From positions 38,176,001 through 38,240,000 of the forward strand of contig NC_072806.1 of NCBI RefSeq assembly GCF_028583425.1: a stretch of DNA of 64,000 bases, given 5' to 3'. Of the stretch, positions 54,086-64,000 are shown piece after piece (position 1 is the stretch's first letter; every line of letters begins with the position of its first letter). The translations under genes and the position numbers were made by a program. Under the pieces are notes generated by a model that made no database searches, was not told the DNA's origin, and saw only the letters and a list, made by a program, of their open reading frames with translations. The stretch is from Eublepharis macularius (Eukaryota; Chordata; Lepidosauria; Squamata; Eublepharidae).

Positions 54086-55214
54086 TATTTCTCTCTTTTT
54101 TTAAAAAGCATCAAAATGGAAATATTATATATATAATAAAATACGGTCGAAAAACAGACTAGACAAACAGAGCCTTTTGTTGGAATCAAATTCTTTCCCC
54201 ACTCTCTCTTGTTTTATAAAACAGATATATTTAAAAGAAAACAATATATAACACACTTCTCCTAAGCCAGTTTCTTCCACTAAAATACTTAAGCAGCCAT
54301 GCATATTGTCAAGAAAATTAACCAGAATCACAGCCCAGAAGAAACTTTTATACAAACCTGAGCAAAAAAGCCAAAAAGCCCGTTTGCTCGCAGTTACAGG
54401 AGACAGTGAGAAAAAACACAGGCGCTGTTCAGGAAGGAAGGAAGGAAGTAGGGGCGGGGAGAGGAGACTTGGAAAGAATAGGGAATTAAACTTATTACTT
54501 CAATTTAGCACCCTTTCAGTTTAAGAGAGAAAACCTAAACTCAAAATCCTACTAAGGTCTGTTCAATGTGGCTTACTCTCAGGAAAGTGTCCTTAAGGTG
54601 GGCCTGTACATGACTTTGACATAGGAGAGAAATAACTTGCAGATATGTGTATTTTCTTATATTGTATACTTGTATTGTATACTTATACTTATATTGTGTT
54701 TTCTTATATTGTATACTTTTCACATTTCCATTTTAACCCGGTTGTTGCCCGTTGTTTCCTGACTTCATGTAAACCAGTGTAGGGGTTTCAAACAGCATCG
54801 CATCCATTTATGAACCGTATGTGAATCACTGTGGCTATTACAAATAGTGCCACTTCTCCTGGAGTTGGAAGCGGCTTCCTCTCCCCACTGCAGCCACTAT
54901 GGCTTTGGAATTCTTTTTTTTTTTAATGGCACAAAAATATCACTATAGCAGAGTAGTGATGGGTGCAGCAGGTTTTCTGGATTCCCAGCTTTTGTTTTTA
55001 ACAAGCAAGTCTCTAGCCCCTTCCCTTGCAGAGATAAAAGGGGAAAGATTTATTGGGCAGGCCCTTGCTGGTGACGTAATGCACTGGTGTCACTTCCAGT
55101 GACACCTGGGAGTGAAATCAGCATGTCAGGATGCTGCCAATCACTATGATTTCCCTGCTTCTTTTTCCTGTCTCATTTTCTGCTTCCTAGCTGAGCAGTG
55201 GTGAGAAGTACCCA
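54086..55214. other. unassigned sequence
   Basis: No gene is recognised. 55060-55135 has GTCACTTCCAGTGACACC, a scrap like the TAGGGTTGCC MITE interior. A short GGAA run is at 54435-54448. Confidence 0.35.
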
Positions 55215-55465
55215 CTAGTGATGGGGAATTCCCTGCTACCAGCGGGGACCTGGTTAAGAGTCCTCCCAAAATTACAACTTATCTCCAGGCTAAAGAGATC
55301 AGGTTCCCTACAGAAATTGGCTTCGAAGGACGGACTTTGTGGCATCACTCCCCCCTCCCCCCCCAGCTGTCTCCCCTTCCCAAATTCTGCTCTCCCAGAC
55401 ACTGCCTCCAAATCTCCAAGAATGTCTAAAGCTGGACTTGGCAGCACACAACTTGCAGTCAACCT
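55215..55465. repeat. dispersed repeat with GATCTCC/CCTGGA style
   Basis: AAATTACAACTTATCTCCAG, AGAGATCAGGTTCCCTACAG and CTCCAAATCTCCAAGAATGT occur in the same order as in 56735-56945. The class was not determined. Confidence 0.5.
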
Positions 55466-56259
55466 TCTCAGCTACAAGTCCTCATTTTATAAAGAAATTA
55501 AATAGAACATATTGATAGAACAACATTTCTGGCATTCACAGTTAAGACAACACACAGCTCTGTCTGTAATGAGATGCTGGTTTTGCATCTTAAAAACATG
55601 AAAGCAGATTCCTTGATCGAAACTTGAGTAACTTTTTACATTAACTTTTAAGTTGTAGCCTGTGGACAACTCACCTGTCTGTAAGCTGCCACAACCTTAC
55701 AATCTGAGGTGCCCATTAGAGAAACCTAATTATTTGGATTTAGGAACTGAGTTGAGAAGTTAGGATCTACAGCTGAAATCCAAACTGCTGCTAGGTATAT
55801 ATGACGAAGTGCATTTCCCCCTTCTTTGCACAGAGCAGAGCAAAAATCGCTTTAAAAAGCTCACCTCTTGTTACAAAAGCACTTTGCTGTCTGGTATGGA
55901 GAGACTGAAGTTTGAAAAACACAGATCTCTCTCCTTTGGGTGCAAGGAAGTGGGCTTATTTTTCTTCTGTTCCCAGATGAGGTTATAGAATTCCTCCGTT
56001 TTCAAAACTGCAAGCATACAAAGACTCATTCTTTATTTCAGAATCTATGGGCTAAACAACTGTGATCCTCGGGTTTTTGTTTTCACTTTGAAACAGACAT
56101 CCAGGGATCCAAACAATCAGAACAGGGTGGGAGCGCATTTATATTTTTCAGGTGGTGACCTCATATTAGAACGGGGAGGGAGAAGAATTGAGGCCAGGAA
56201 AATGACACGGGGAAATACTGAACTCCCTGCTTCCAGCACTCCTGTTCTAATCAAGCATG
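55466..56259. other. unassigned sequence
   Basis: No gene or bounded repeat was recognised. Confidence 0.35.
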
Positions 56260-56264
56260 TTCAA

Positions 56265-56455
56265 ATGTTTATGCCGCCCCTCCAACATCAGGAAAGCTGC
56301 TCAGAACGTTGCTCTCCCGGCCTCCATTTTATCCTCACAACAACCGCTCTGAGAGGCAGGGTAGGCTGAGAGTGTGTGACCGGCCCAGCGAGCTTCCAGG
56401 CCAGGGTGGGGCTCCTGGTCCAATGCTCTGACCACTGCCTCACCCCTCCTCGCTT
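56265..56455 (-). mobile_element. tRNA-headed SINE, minus strand
   Basis: GCCTCCATTTTATCCTCACA, GGCAGGGTAGGCTGAGAGTG, TGTGACCGGCCCAGCGAGC and CAATGCTCTGACCACTGCC are in inverted order. Confidence 0.85.
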
Positions 56456-56734
56456 TAAAATGAACATAAAAACTTTGGGACCACACGTGTCGCTCAGTCC
56501 CAACTTTATCAAGAAGTCTCGAAGGGGAAAGTCACACGGCCTACGTTGCGGCGCCGTTCTCTCAGGCCCAAAGTAGATGAAGGCTCTTCCACCCCCCAAT
56601 GCTTTCCTTCCAAAGCTGTTGCTGTGGCGACGATGCTTACCCTGTTCCCAGACGCTTACCCTGTTCTGTCCCCCAAGTGGCCCCTTCCCCCAACCCACAC
56701 CCCACCAAGGGGCTTCTTTCAATGATCCCCACCC

Positions 56735-56945
56735 AACACAGCTGGGGCCTGGAGATCTTCTAGAATTACAGCTGATTTCCAGACGACAGAGATCAGTTCC
56801 CTGGGGAAAATGACTGATTTGGATAGTGGGCCCTGTGGCATTGCTCCCAGCTGAGGCCCCTCACTTCCCCAGCCAGGGGGGGGGGTCTGGGGCCCCATTA
56901 ATTCTCCAGCAATTCCCCAACCTGGAGTTGGCAGCCCCAGTGATA
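56735..56945. repeat. dispersed repeat, second copy
   Basis: GGGGCCTGGAGATCTTCTAG, CAGAGATCAGTTCCCTGG and CAACCTGGAGTTGGCAGCCC match the plan of 55215-55465, and the end of the 27560-27626 scrap. Confidence 0.55.
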
Positions 56946-57164
56946 TACCAGTCTACTGGTACAAGTGGGGGATCCACAAGGACTCATTTCCCCCTCCCTC
57001 CTCATGTCCTCCTTCCTTTCCATGGCTACCCATACTTTCTCCCCCTTTTCCTGTTTCCTTCTGTCCTTCTCTCCCTCCTTTGGCTGCCCATCTTCACTTC
57101 CCCCCTACCTCCTTCTCTCCTTCAAACCCACTAAACGACTGACATTTTATCCACCCCTCCAACT

Positions 57165-57400
57165 TTATTTACTAATTTACTTCCTTTATATACTGCCTTT
57201 CTCCACAATGGGGACCCAGAGCAGCTTACATCCTTCCCCTCACCTCTCTCTTTATCCTCATAAGAACCCTGAGAGGTGGGTTAGGCTGAGCGTGTGTGGC
57301 TGGATCAATCACCCAGCGAGCGCTTCTACAGCAGAGTGATTCAAACCTGCATCTCTCACATCCTGCTCTGAAACTCTTAACAATTATACTACACTTTTGT
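57165..57400 (-). mobile_element. tRNA-headed SINE, minus strand
   Basis: TTTATATACTGCCTTTCTCC, GGGACCCAGAGCAGCTTACA, GGTGGGTTAGGCTGAGCGTG, GTGATTCAAACCTGCATCTC, and TTATACTACAC are in inverted order. Confidence 0.87.
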
Positions 57401-58342
57401 GGTGAGGAGGGACTTCTGTTGAACAATAGCAAACAGCTAAGCCTGGATGAGTCATGCTGGTTGCATGGTAGCAAGTCACCCAGGCATTGTTTCTGGCCCT
57501 GGCCCTGAGTCCTCCCTCAAAGGCCAAAACAGCCCTGGAAAGGGCTCTGCCCTGCCTTTTGCTGACAGAAACCAAGCCTGGAACACCCGCTAAACTGTTA
57601 TGGTTGCCTAACAGCAGCATGGAAGGCTACAGGTGCTTTTAAATTTTTTTTGAGTTTTTTAAAAAAACCAGCATATTTTTTAGATTTCAGGTTTTTTTTA
57701 CAAACCTGAGACATCTTTTTTGGTGTGCAGGAAGATCAGTATTGTTTGTACATGGCTTCATCTCAGGATTTAAGTATCCACAGATCAAGGCAATACGTCA
57801 CCAGAAAAAAATAATCCTGGAAAAATCTCCCCATCCCAGGGGAGGGGAATGGCTGGGAAAATGGCTGCCACATGGGCCTCCTTGGGAAAATACACTTTCC
57901 TGCCCACAGGGTAGCAATTCCCTTTTTGCTTCACTGCAAAGCAGGCTTTGGAAAGATTGGGGAAACACCGATCTCAGTATCCAGTCTAGCCTTGCTTTCA
58001 GGCACGAAATTCAGAGAATAGGAATAGTGTTTGGTAGCTTGTACAGTATCGCCATCTACTGAGGTATATCTGGCTATTACTTCAATAATGTGATGGATGA
58101 GAAATAAATACAAATTCACACAAACTTGAAGTTTGTCACCAGGCATTTCCAACATTTTCATCAGTTGGATAACAAGGCCAAAGCTACCCAATTATCCCAT
58201 TCAGGCCACAAACCAAAGTTTGGTATCCCAATGACTATTAATTATCTTTTTAGCACTAAATTAGGTTGACCCCACACTGATATTTGTATCAGCATTTCCT
58301 TCCAAATCAGAGTGGTGGTTTTTGGACCACCTGTATGACATT
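57401..58342. other. unassigned sequence
   Basis: No gene or bounded repeat was recognised. Confidence 0.35.
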
Positions 58343-58493
58343 GGCTGATTCCGCACACGTTGGATAATGCACTTTCAATGCACTTTATCAATCCTTTGAG
58401 GTGGATTTTTTTGTTCCGCACACAAAAAAACCCGTTCCAAATGATCTGTAATGAGGATTGGAAGTGCATTATCCGATGTGTGCGGAATCACTC
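58343..58493. mobile_element. short Harbinger-like MITE
   Basis: The ends are GGCTGATTCCGCACAC and the inverse GAGTGATTCCGCACAC. ATT at 58340-58342 and 58494-58496 flanks both. The arms share GGATAATGCACTT, and the centre has GTTCCGCACAC again. Confidence 0.8.
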
Positions 58494-58496
58494 ATT

Positions 58497-59940
58497 GTCT
58501 GCTAATAGTCCACTTTCCAGGTTTCCCCCATCCTCAGCATCCTCTCATAAGCCTAGCTTACTATGGTCTCTTCTGAAAGAATGCAGGGCAAGTGCATTAA
58601 TGTGCCATCAAGACAAAAGTGTGCAGTTTCTAAAAAAAGGGAACGTTACTGAAATTTTTTTAAGACCAAGTAAAAGGTAAAAAATAACAAAAAGGAAACA
58701 AAGAAAAAATAGAGAGAAAAGAAACAAACATCTATATAGGAAAATCTTTCAATTTTCTCAATGATAAATATTAGCATGATTACAAAATTCACACTTTTGG
58801 TATTGTTATCAAAATAAAACTTTTTTCTATCATTCTTTCCCCCCCCCCTTTACTCCAAGGAAGGTGTGTAGTTTTAATGATTCCCACCCACAACAGCACT
58901 ATCTCCTTTCTGTCGGCCCATCATGGCTACCATTTTCTCTACCAATTACAGGTTTTTTTGAGAATTTAAAAAAGCCCCCCAAAGTCTTCCAGTGTTGTAG
59001 CAGAGACAATGGAGAGAAGCACCCAGAAAACCCAGATGTAGATAATGTGTTTGGTGCAAATGCCTCGGCAGCAGCAATAGACACAGAATGGGAAACCGTC
59101 ACCCTGTAGATGCGGGGTGACAGAAGACAAAGGCAACTGTCCCACCATGGGCACAATAGACTGCCGCTAGAAAGAATGAACAACCCCACATGGCTTGGAA
59201 CTCAACCCTGGCAAATACCAGAAGCTAAAACAACGTAACCTACAACATCACAAGCAGCAGTCTGACCCGAAGACAGGTTGTCCTGTAATCTGAGTTACTG
59301 TACATTGCAGGGAGTGTGAGCACCGAATAATGATCCTGGAAGTCCCCAGTTCATGCCAAACTGCTCAGTTCAGTAAGGGGCCTCATGCTAGACCTTCTGT
59401 GCCCTCCGGATGCAAAATGCAGATAATTCTGTTTTACTCTAAGGTGGTGACTGCCAAGATAATGCTTTAGAGTGTTTGCAAGTGTTCTATATAATTTTTT
59501 TACATTTTTACACATCTGATAACTTGTGCTGTATATAATTACATTCCTGCACTAGTAATTTCCCATTCCTACTTCATAGCATTCACAGATCTGCCCATGT
59601 AAAACAGCACTGGGATCCCGCTCTTGGCTGATGGGGCAAATATCTAGACTCACCTGCTGGACGAGCGCTGTTTGTACATTGGTAATCCATAGCATTCTGC
59701 CTAAATCATAGGACTTTTAAGTAGGCTTGCCCCACCCATGAAGCACGAGATGGTAAAACTGAGGGGGGGGTAGGAAAATTGTTAGAAGAACCATTTCAGA
59801 TCACATTGAGTGTGTGCATTATATTTTAATGCTTAACCTCAGCAAACGGTCTCTGTAAATATGCAGAGAGCTCATCAAGGAAGAAGATTCTTGGCTAGTT
59901 CTTGGCATGCTATGCTAGTTTTTCACTTGCAGGGCATTAT
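58497..59940. other. unassigned sequence
   Basis: A-rich text at 58670-58760 could be an LINE tail. No gene is recognised. Confidence 0.35.
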
Positions 59941-60168
59941 GAGATCCAGTTTGGTGTAGTGGTTAAGAGCGGCAGGACTCAAATCTGGAGAGGCGGGTTT
60001 GATTCCTCACTCCTCTGCTTGCAGCCAGCTGGGTGACCTTGGGCTAGTCACGGCTCTCTGGAGCTCTCTCAGCCCCACCAACCTCACAGGGTGATTGTTG
60101 TGGGGATAACATTGTTAACCACTCTGAGTGGATGTTGTCCTGAAGGGCAGTATATAAATCTAATGTTG
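59941..60168 (+). mobile_element. tRNA-headed SINE, plus strand, near full length
   Basis: CCAGTTTGGTGTAGTGGTTA covers the A box and GGGTTTGATTCC the B box, an RNA polymerase III promoter as in tRNA. Then CCTTGGGCTAGTCACGGC, CCTCACAGGGTGATTGTTGT and GGGCAGTATATAAATCTAAT follow, and it runs into a (TTA)n tail. Closest local relative: 20034-20284. Confidence 0.92.

Positions 60169-60212
<44 letters not shown>
60169..60212. repeat. (TTA)n SINE tail microsatellite
   Basis: About 14 TTA units grown from the SINE tail. Confidence 0.95.
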
Positions 60213-60955
60213 ATTATAAGAAAGGGGAGCTTTAGTCACAGGGGACACTTTTTGAGAACTTGTAGTCCTTTCTGACACTTCATCCTGCTGCGGGTATAAC
60301 TCAGACCTGCTGCTTTCACACTGGCCTCTTCATTGAGAATTAAACAAGCGCAGTTCCTTTGTTTTGTTGCTAATGCAACAAATGCTGGCCCACATTCCAG
60401 TTCAACTGTTTTCCAGTGGGAGATGCTGCCCTGGAAAGCCACACCCACTCCAACAATTCCTGTGTAGGGAAACCAAGAGCATCTTTCGAACCTTGGCCCT
60501 GCAATACACAAGTATCACTTTATGGCTTGCAGTAGAAGGTGCAAACTTTTTGCACAGTCCTCGTGACATTGATGGAAAGCTGTTTTATAAGGTTAAGATA
60601 GTTTCATTTTTAAATATATAGTTCCACTCAAGAACACTTGTGTTGGAAAGCAATATTGTGAATAAGTACTTCCATTTAATTTATTCAAATCAACTATTTA
60701 ATGAATTAAAATATTTAAAACATTGCAACATAAATTTCTTAGTGTCACAGATTTGACCCCCTTCTTGCCCGACAAATTTATAGACTCTCATTTTGAAAGA
60801 ACTGTTTCACAATAAAACACTTTTAAATTGTAACATACATTTCTAAAAAGCCCCCTGTGGGATGTCTAGCGGCTCTTTGAAGCAGGTAAAACCGCTTCCT
60901 ATTGGTACCACCACTAATGGAGTGATGCACATACATGTGCAAACCAGGCTCGGAC

Positions 60956-62089
60956 TAGGGGTGTGCAATGAGATTTGGATCAAAATACTGTATTTTGGTT
61001 GCTTTGGTAAAATCTGAGTATTCCAAATCAAAAACTAGGTATCTCAAAATTTTACTGAATTTCAGGAAAAAAATGGTAAAATTCAGCCATTGTTTTCTAT
61101 GGGAAAATCACTCTGAGAGCTATCCGGAGGGCTGGGACATTTCTCAACCAAACTTCACCAAATTTTGGAGGAAACCTACTCCCAACTGTCCTCTAAAGAT
61201 ACCCCAGAAAACTGAAGCACGGGAATGCCGTGTGCTTGGGGCTGGGTACTGCTTGGTTCTGTTCTGTGGTGTTTCCCCACTGGCTGAACCCAGTGCCTGG
61301 CTGCTGTGAATGACACTGGTTCTGTTGGGTCAAGATGCCAGTGTCACTTGCTTCAGTTTGGTTTGGGTGGAATGGGTGTGATTCTCTGATGTAGTGATGT
61401 TCCTCTTCACTTTGGTTCTGGGGAGATCCCATTCCTGTGCTTCAGTTTGGTTCAGTTGGGCTTTCTCTGAGATGGGCTCAGCTTGCATTGGGAGTGTGCC
61501 TTGGCCCAGGCAGCCTTGCCCCAGTGTGTTTTCTGCAACGGGCATCAGCTTTGATCTTTCCCCACAGGAAATAATGGAGTGGCTGGCGACTCCTTGTTCA
61601 GGGGCCCATAGAACTGGCCCCCATTGTGAAATATTCCTGAAATTTGGAGAGTCCATAGAGGACAGTCAGGCATAGATCCCCTTAAAAATTTGGTGGAGTT
61701 TGCATGAAAAATGCCACCCCATCCCCCTAGAGAGCCCCCCAGATACTTTTCCCCATAGGGAATAATGGAGTGGGTGGAGGCCCCTTCTGTGGGGACCCAT
61801 ACAATTGGCCTTTGGGGACAAATCTTCATGAAACTTAGTGAATCTTTAGAAGACAGGCAGGAGTAGGTTTCCTCCAAATTTGGTGAAGTTTGGTTGAAAA
61901 ATGACCCCCCCACACACACACAGCCCACCCAATAGCTCCCGGAGAGATTTTCCTATAGAAAACAGTAGCCATTTTTTTTGGAAATACCCAAACCGTTAGA
62001 GAATCAATTCAGAATTTGGGAGAATTCTCAATTTTTTCTGATTTGGAAAAAAAATTCAGATTTACCAATTTTTTGGTTGCACACGCCTA
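60956..62089. mobile_element. hAT-like non-autonomous element, 1.1 kb
   Basis: The ends are TAGGGGTGTGCAA and the inverse TAGGCGTGTGCAA. The flanks GCTCGGAC (60948-60955) and GCTCTGAC (62090-62097) match at 7 of 8. The interior has inverted pieces (CATTGTTTTCTATGGGAAAA against TTTTCCTATAGAAAACAGTA) and repeated GGAATAATGGAGTGG-type motifs. No transposase is present. Confidence 0.87.
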
Positions 62090-62097
62090 GCTCTGAC

Positions 62098-64000
62098 ACA
62101 TTTAAGTCTTTGGCCTCATTTGGCTCAGAAGCAAACACCACTAAAATGACTGGACTCGGAGGACTTTTCTCAGCAATCATTTTATTCACTATCAAGGGTC
62201 AAAGAGGCAGGAGGGGCATGCCTTGTGATTAAGACTGTCTGTTTGATGAGTAGGGCATGTTCACAAATTGAGGGAAATTTCCTTCTGAACAGGGAAACTT
62301 CAAACGCTAACAAGCCACAGCCATTCACCCAATTCTCATATAACGCCAACTCTCAAATAAAGCCCTTCTCCCGTCCCTACTACACCTGAAGACTCTACTG
62401 TGCATGTTGCATGAGTTCACTCTGCAATATTCCTCCCCTGCCCCCAGTTCTATGCTGGTCCATTGCCAACTAAGCAGTGATGTAGTTACAGGGACTGGGG
62501 GGCCTACTGGTCCTCGCCAGCTGTCATGTGTTTGCTTCTATGGTCCCGCAGAATAATGGCATTGTGACGTAACCAGTAAACCACAATCCATTGCTGGTGG
62601 GCCATACTGGCCAATTTAATGCAGGCTTCAGAAGTTGTGCCTATCTCCCAACAGCCAGACCAAATTTTGTTCTCTCTTGGAAACAGTACAGCATTAAGAA
62701 AGCAAAACAGACTGCATCCTGCAATAGGAAACCCATACTCCCCGAGTATTTTTTTTTATAGGGTGAAACAAGAAACTGTCCTTTCCAACATTAAGGCAGC
62801 TGTTCTCAATGGGTATTAGCCATTATGGCTTTATGGAAAACTCCGTGCTCAGAAGCGATGTGGCCTCTCTGAAGGCCAGCTGCCAGGGAAGAACAGCAGG
62901 CAGCTTTCGCATGCGCGCTATGCTTGTAGGCTCGCGGGAAGCCTCTGGCACGGCCACCACAGGATGTTGCCTTTTCCATCACCCCAACTGCACCTGAGAA
63001 GAGTTACTGCCTTGTTATGAATATTTGTGTCCGAGGAAGGGTTTTGCCAATTCTCAAGATGCTGGATTCTCTTCCCAGGACAGACAATGTACCCAACACT
63101 GAGAATTCCTGAACACAGACGCACAGACCCCTCTGCTTGCCACGGTGTCTGAAGATGAGCCCCTATTGATCCTCTCTAAATAGTTAAGAATTCATGCTGA
63201 AATGAACTGCAAGATGGTTGTTTTGAATACATTCAAAGGCAACTAGCTGTGGGACATAGTGAAATCAACCAGTTTTAAAGGGATTCGTTTGTGAAGTCTG
63301 AACATCTGATCCCGATGAAGGCAGGAGCACGCAACATTTGTATGCTGTACCACTTACAGAACTCTAAGTCCTCTCATGATGTTGTTGCATAAGCGCACTG
63401 AATTCTCCGGGAAAAAACAAGAAGCACCTAACTAAAGTCAGAAATTCACCCTCTTTAATCAGAATTAGTCTGTGGGTCTTGTGTACACATGACACAAGAT
63501 CTTCTCAGAAAGAGAAATTACTTGCAACAAAGATGAGAAATTCTGCTGAAGACCTACCTTTCTGAAAAGGAGCTCAGGGCAACATATTCCACGCCCCGCC
63601 CCATTTCATTTTCACAAACACCCTCAAAGACAAGTTACCCCAGTACAACGCACAGCTGGCCTCAGCTTTGGAGCAGAGTTTCTATTTTAACCCAGTCCAG
63701 GCCTCACACCGACCATTTTCAAGTATCTTTTCCACCAATAATAATACCCAACTCAAAAGCCATGTTTAAATTCATGTATGTTTTAATGGTATTAAATTAA
63801 CTTAAATTATTTGATTCTTTTTTTAAATTCCACATTTGAAACCAATCTAAAGAGGAGCAAAGAGAGCAAGACACACCACTGCAATATTAATTCCAAATGT
63901 TACCCTCCCCCCTCTTTTTTGAAGTCAGATCTGTACAACAAAGTAGTAGCAAAGAGTCTGTATATTACTGTCCATCCCATTCAGCAAGCTAGCGGAAACA
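62098..64000. other. unassigned sequence with a SINE scrap
   Basis: 63575-63690 (AGCTCAGGGCAACATATTCC, CACAAACACCCTC) is probably an inverted SINE 3' body. No gene is recognised in the rest. Confidence 0.4.

Noticed and set aside
59941-60012. tRNA gene (A and B boxes)
   Set aside because: It is the head of a SINE: the cloverleaf is incomplete and a SINE body and tail follow.

Overview
The window looks like intergenic or intronic DNA from a squamate reptile (lizard or gecko lineage). This is inferred from repeats only: several tRNA-headed SINE families, RTE/BovB, L1 and CR1/L2 LINE pieces, Penelope-like ends, many hAT and Harbinger-like MITEs, and a chromodomain Ty3/Gypsy element. No host exon, tRNA, rRNA or CRISPR array was recognised. 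Nearly every long reading frame belongs to a transposable element.

Layout. 1-375 is a decayed Gypsy pol piece. 1633-3827 is a hAT-like element with an 8-bp target duplication. 3947-4785 and 25004-25853 are two related solo LTRs in opposite orientation, each hit separately by the same MITE family. 7.5-12.2 kb holds two palindromic MITEs, a SINE and an internally deleted CR1/L2-type LINE. 15.3-16.0 kb is a second decayed Gypsy pol piece. 18484-24754 is an old autonomous-type hAT transposon with recognisable TIRs and target duplication. It is broken by a hAT MITE, a SINE, a Harbinger-like MITE and a Penelope-like inverted repeat. The last of these was itself entered by an L1-type element that has ORF1 but no ORF2. 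26450-29717 is an L1 3' end carrying a 2.2-kb TIR element. 29763-32670 is another hAT-like element with a smaller hAT MITE inside it.

The centrepiece is 34662-41591, a nearly intact 6.9-kb chromovirus (Ty3/Gypsy, sushi-like organisation). Its two 417-bp LTRs differ at one base and its target duplication is perfect (CCCTT). It has an 11-nt self-priming primer-binding site, a gag with a zinc knuckle, a G GGA AAA frameshift site with a foldable pseudoknot, an uninterrupted pol (protease, RT, RNase H, integrase, chromodomain) and a polypurine tract. Its one visible break is an in-frame stop near the start of the gag frame.

41.6-64 kb is repeat mosaic again: CR1-like, SINE, BovB, Penelope-like, hAT and Harbinger-like copies, microsatellites and unassigned unique sequence. 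Many boundaries here rest on target-site duplications read directly from the sequence. Family names are by resemblance and were not checked against a repeat library.
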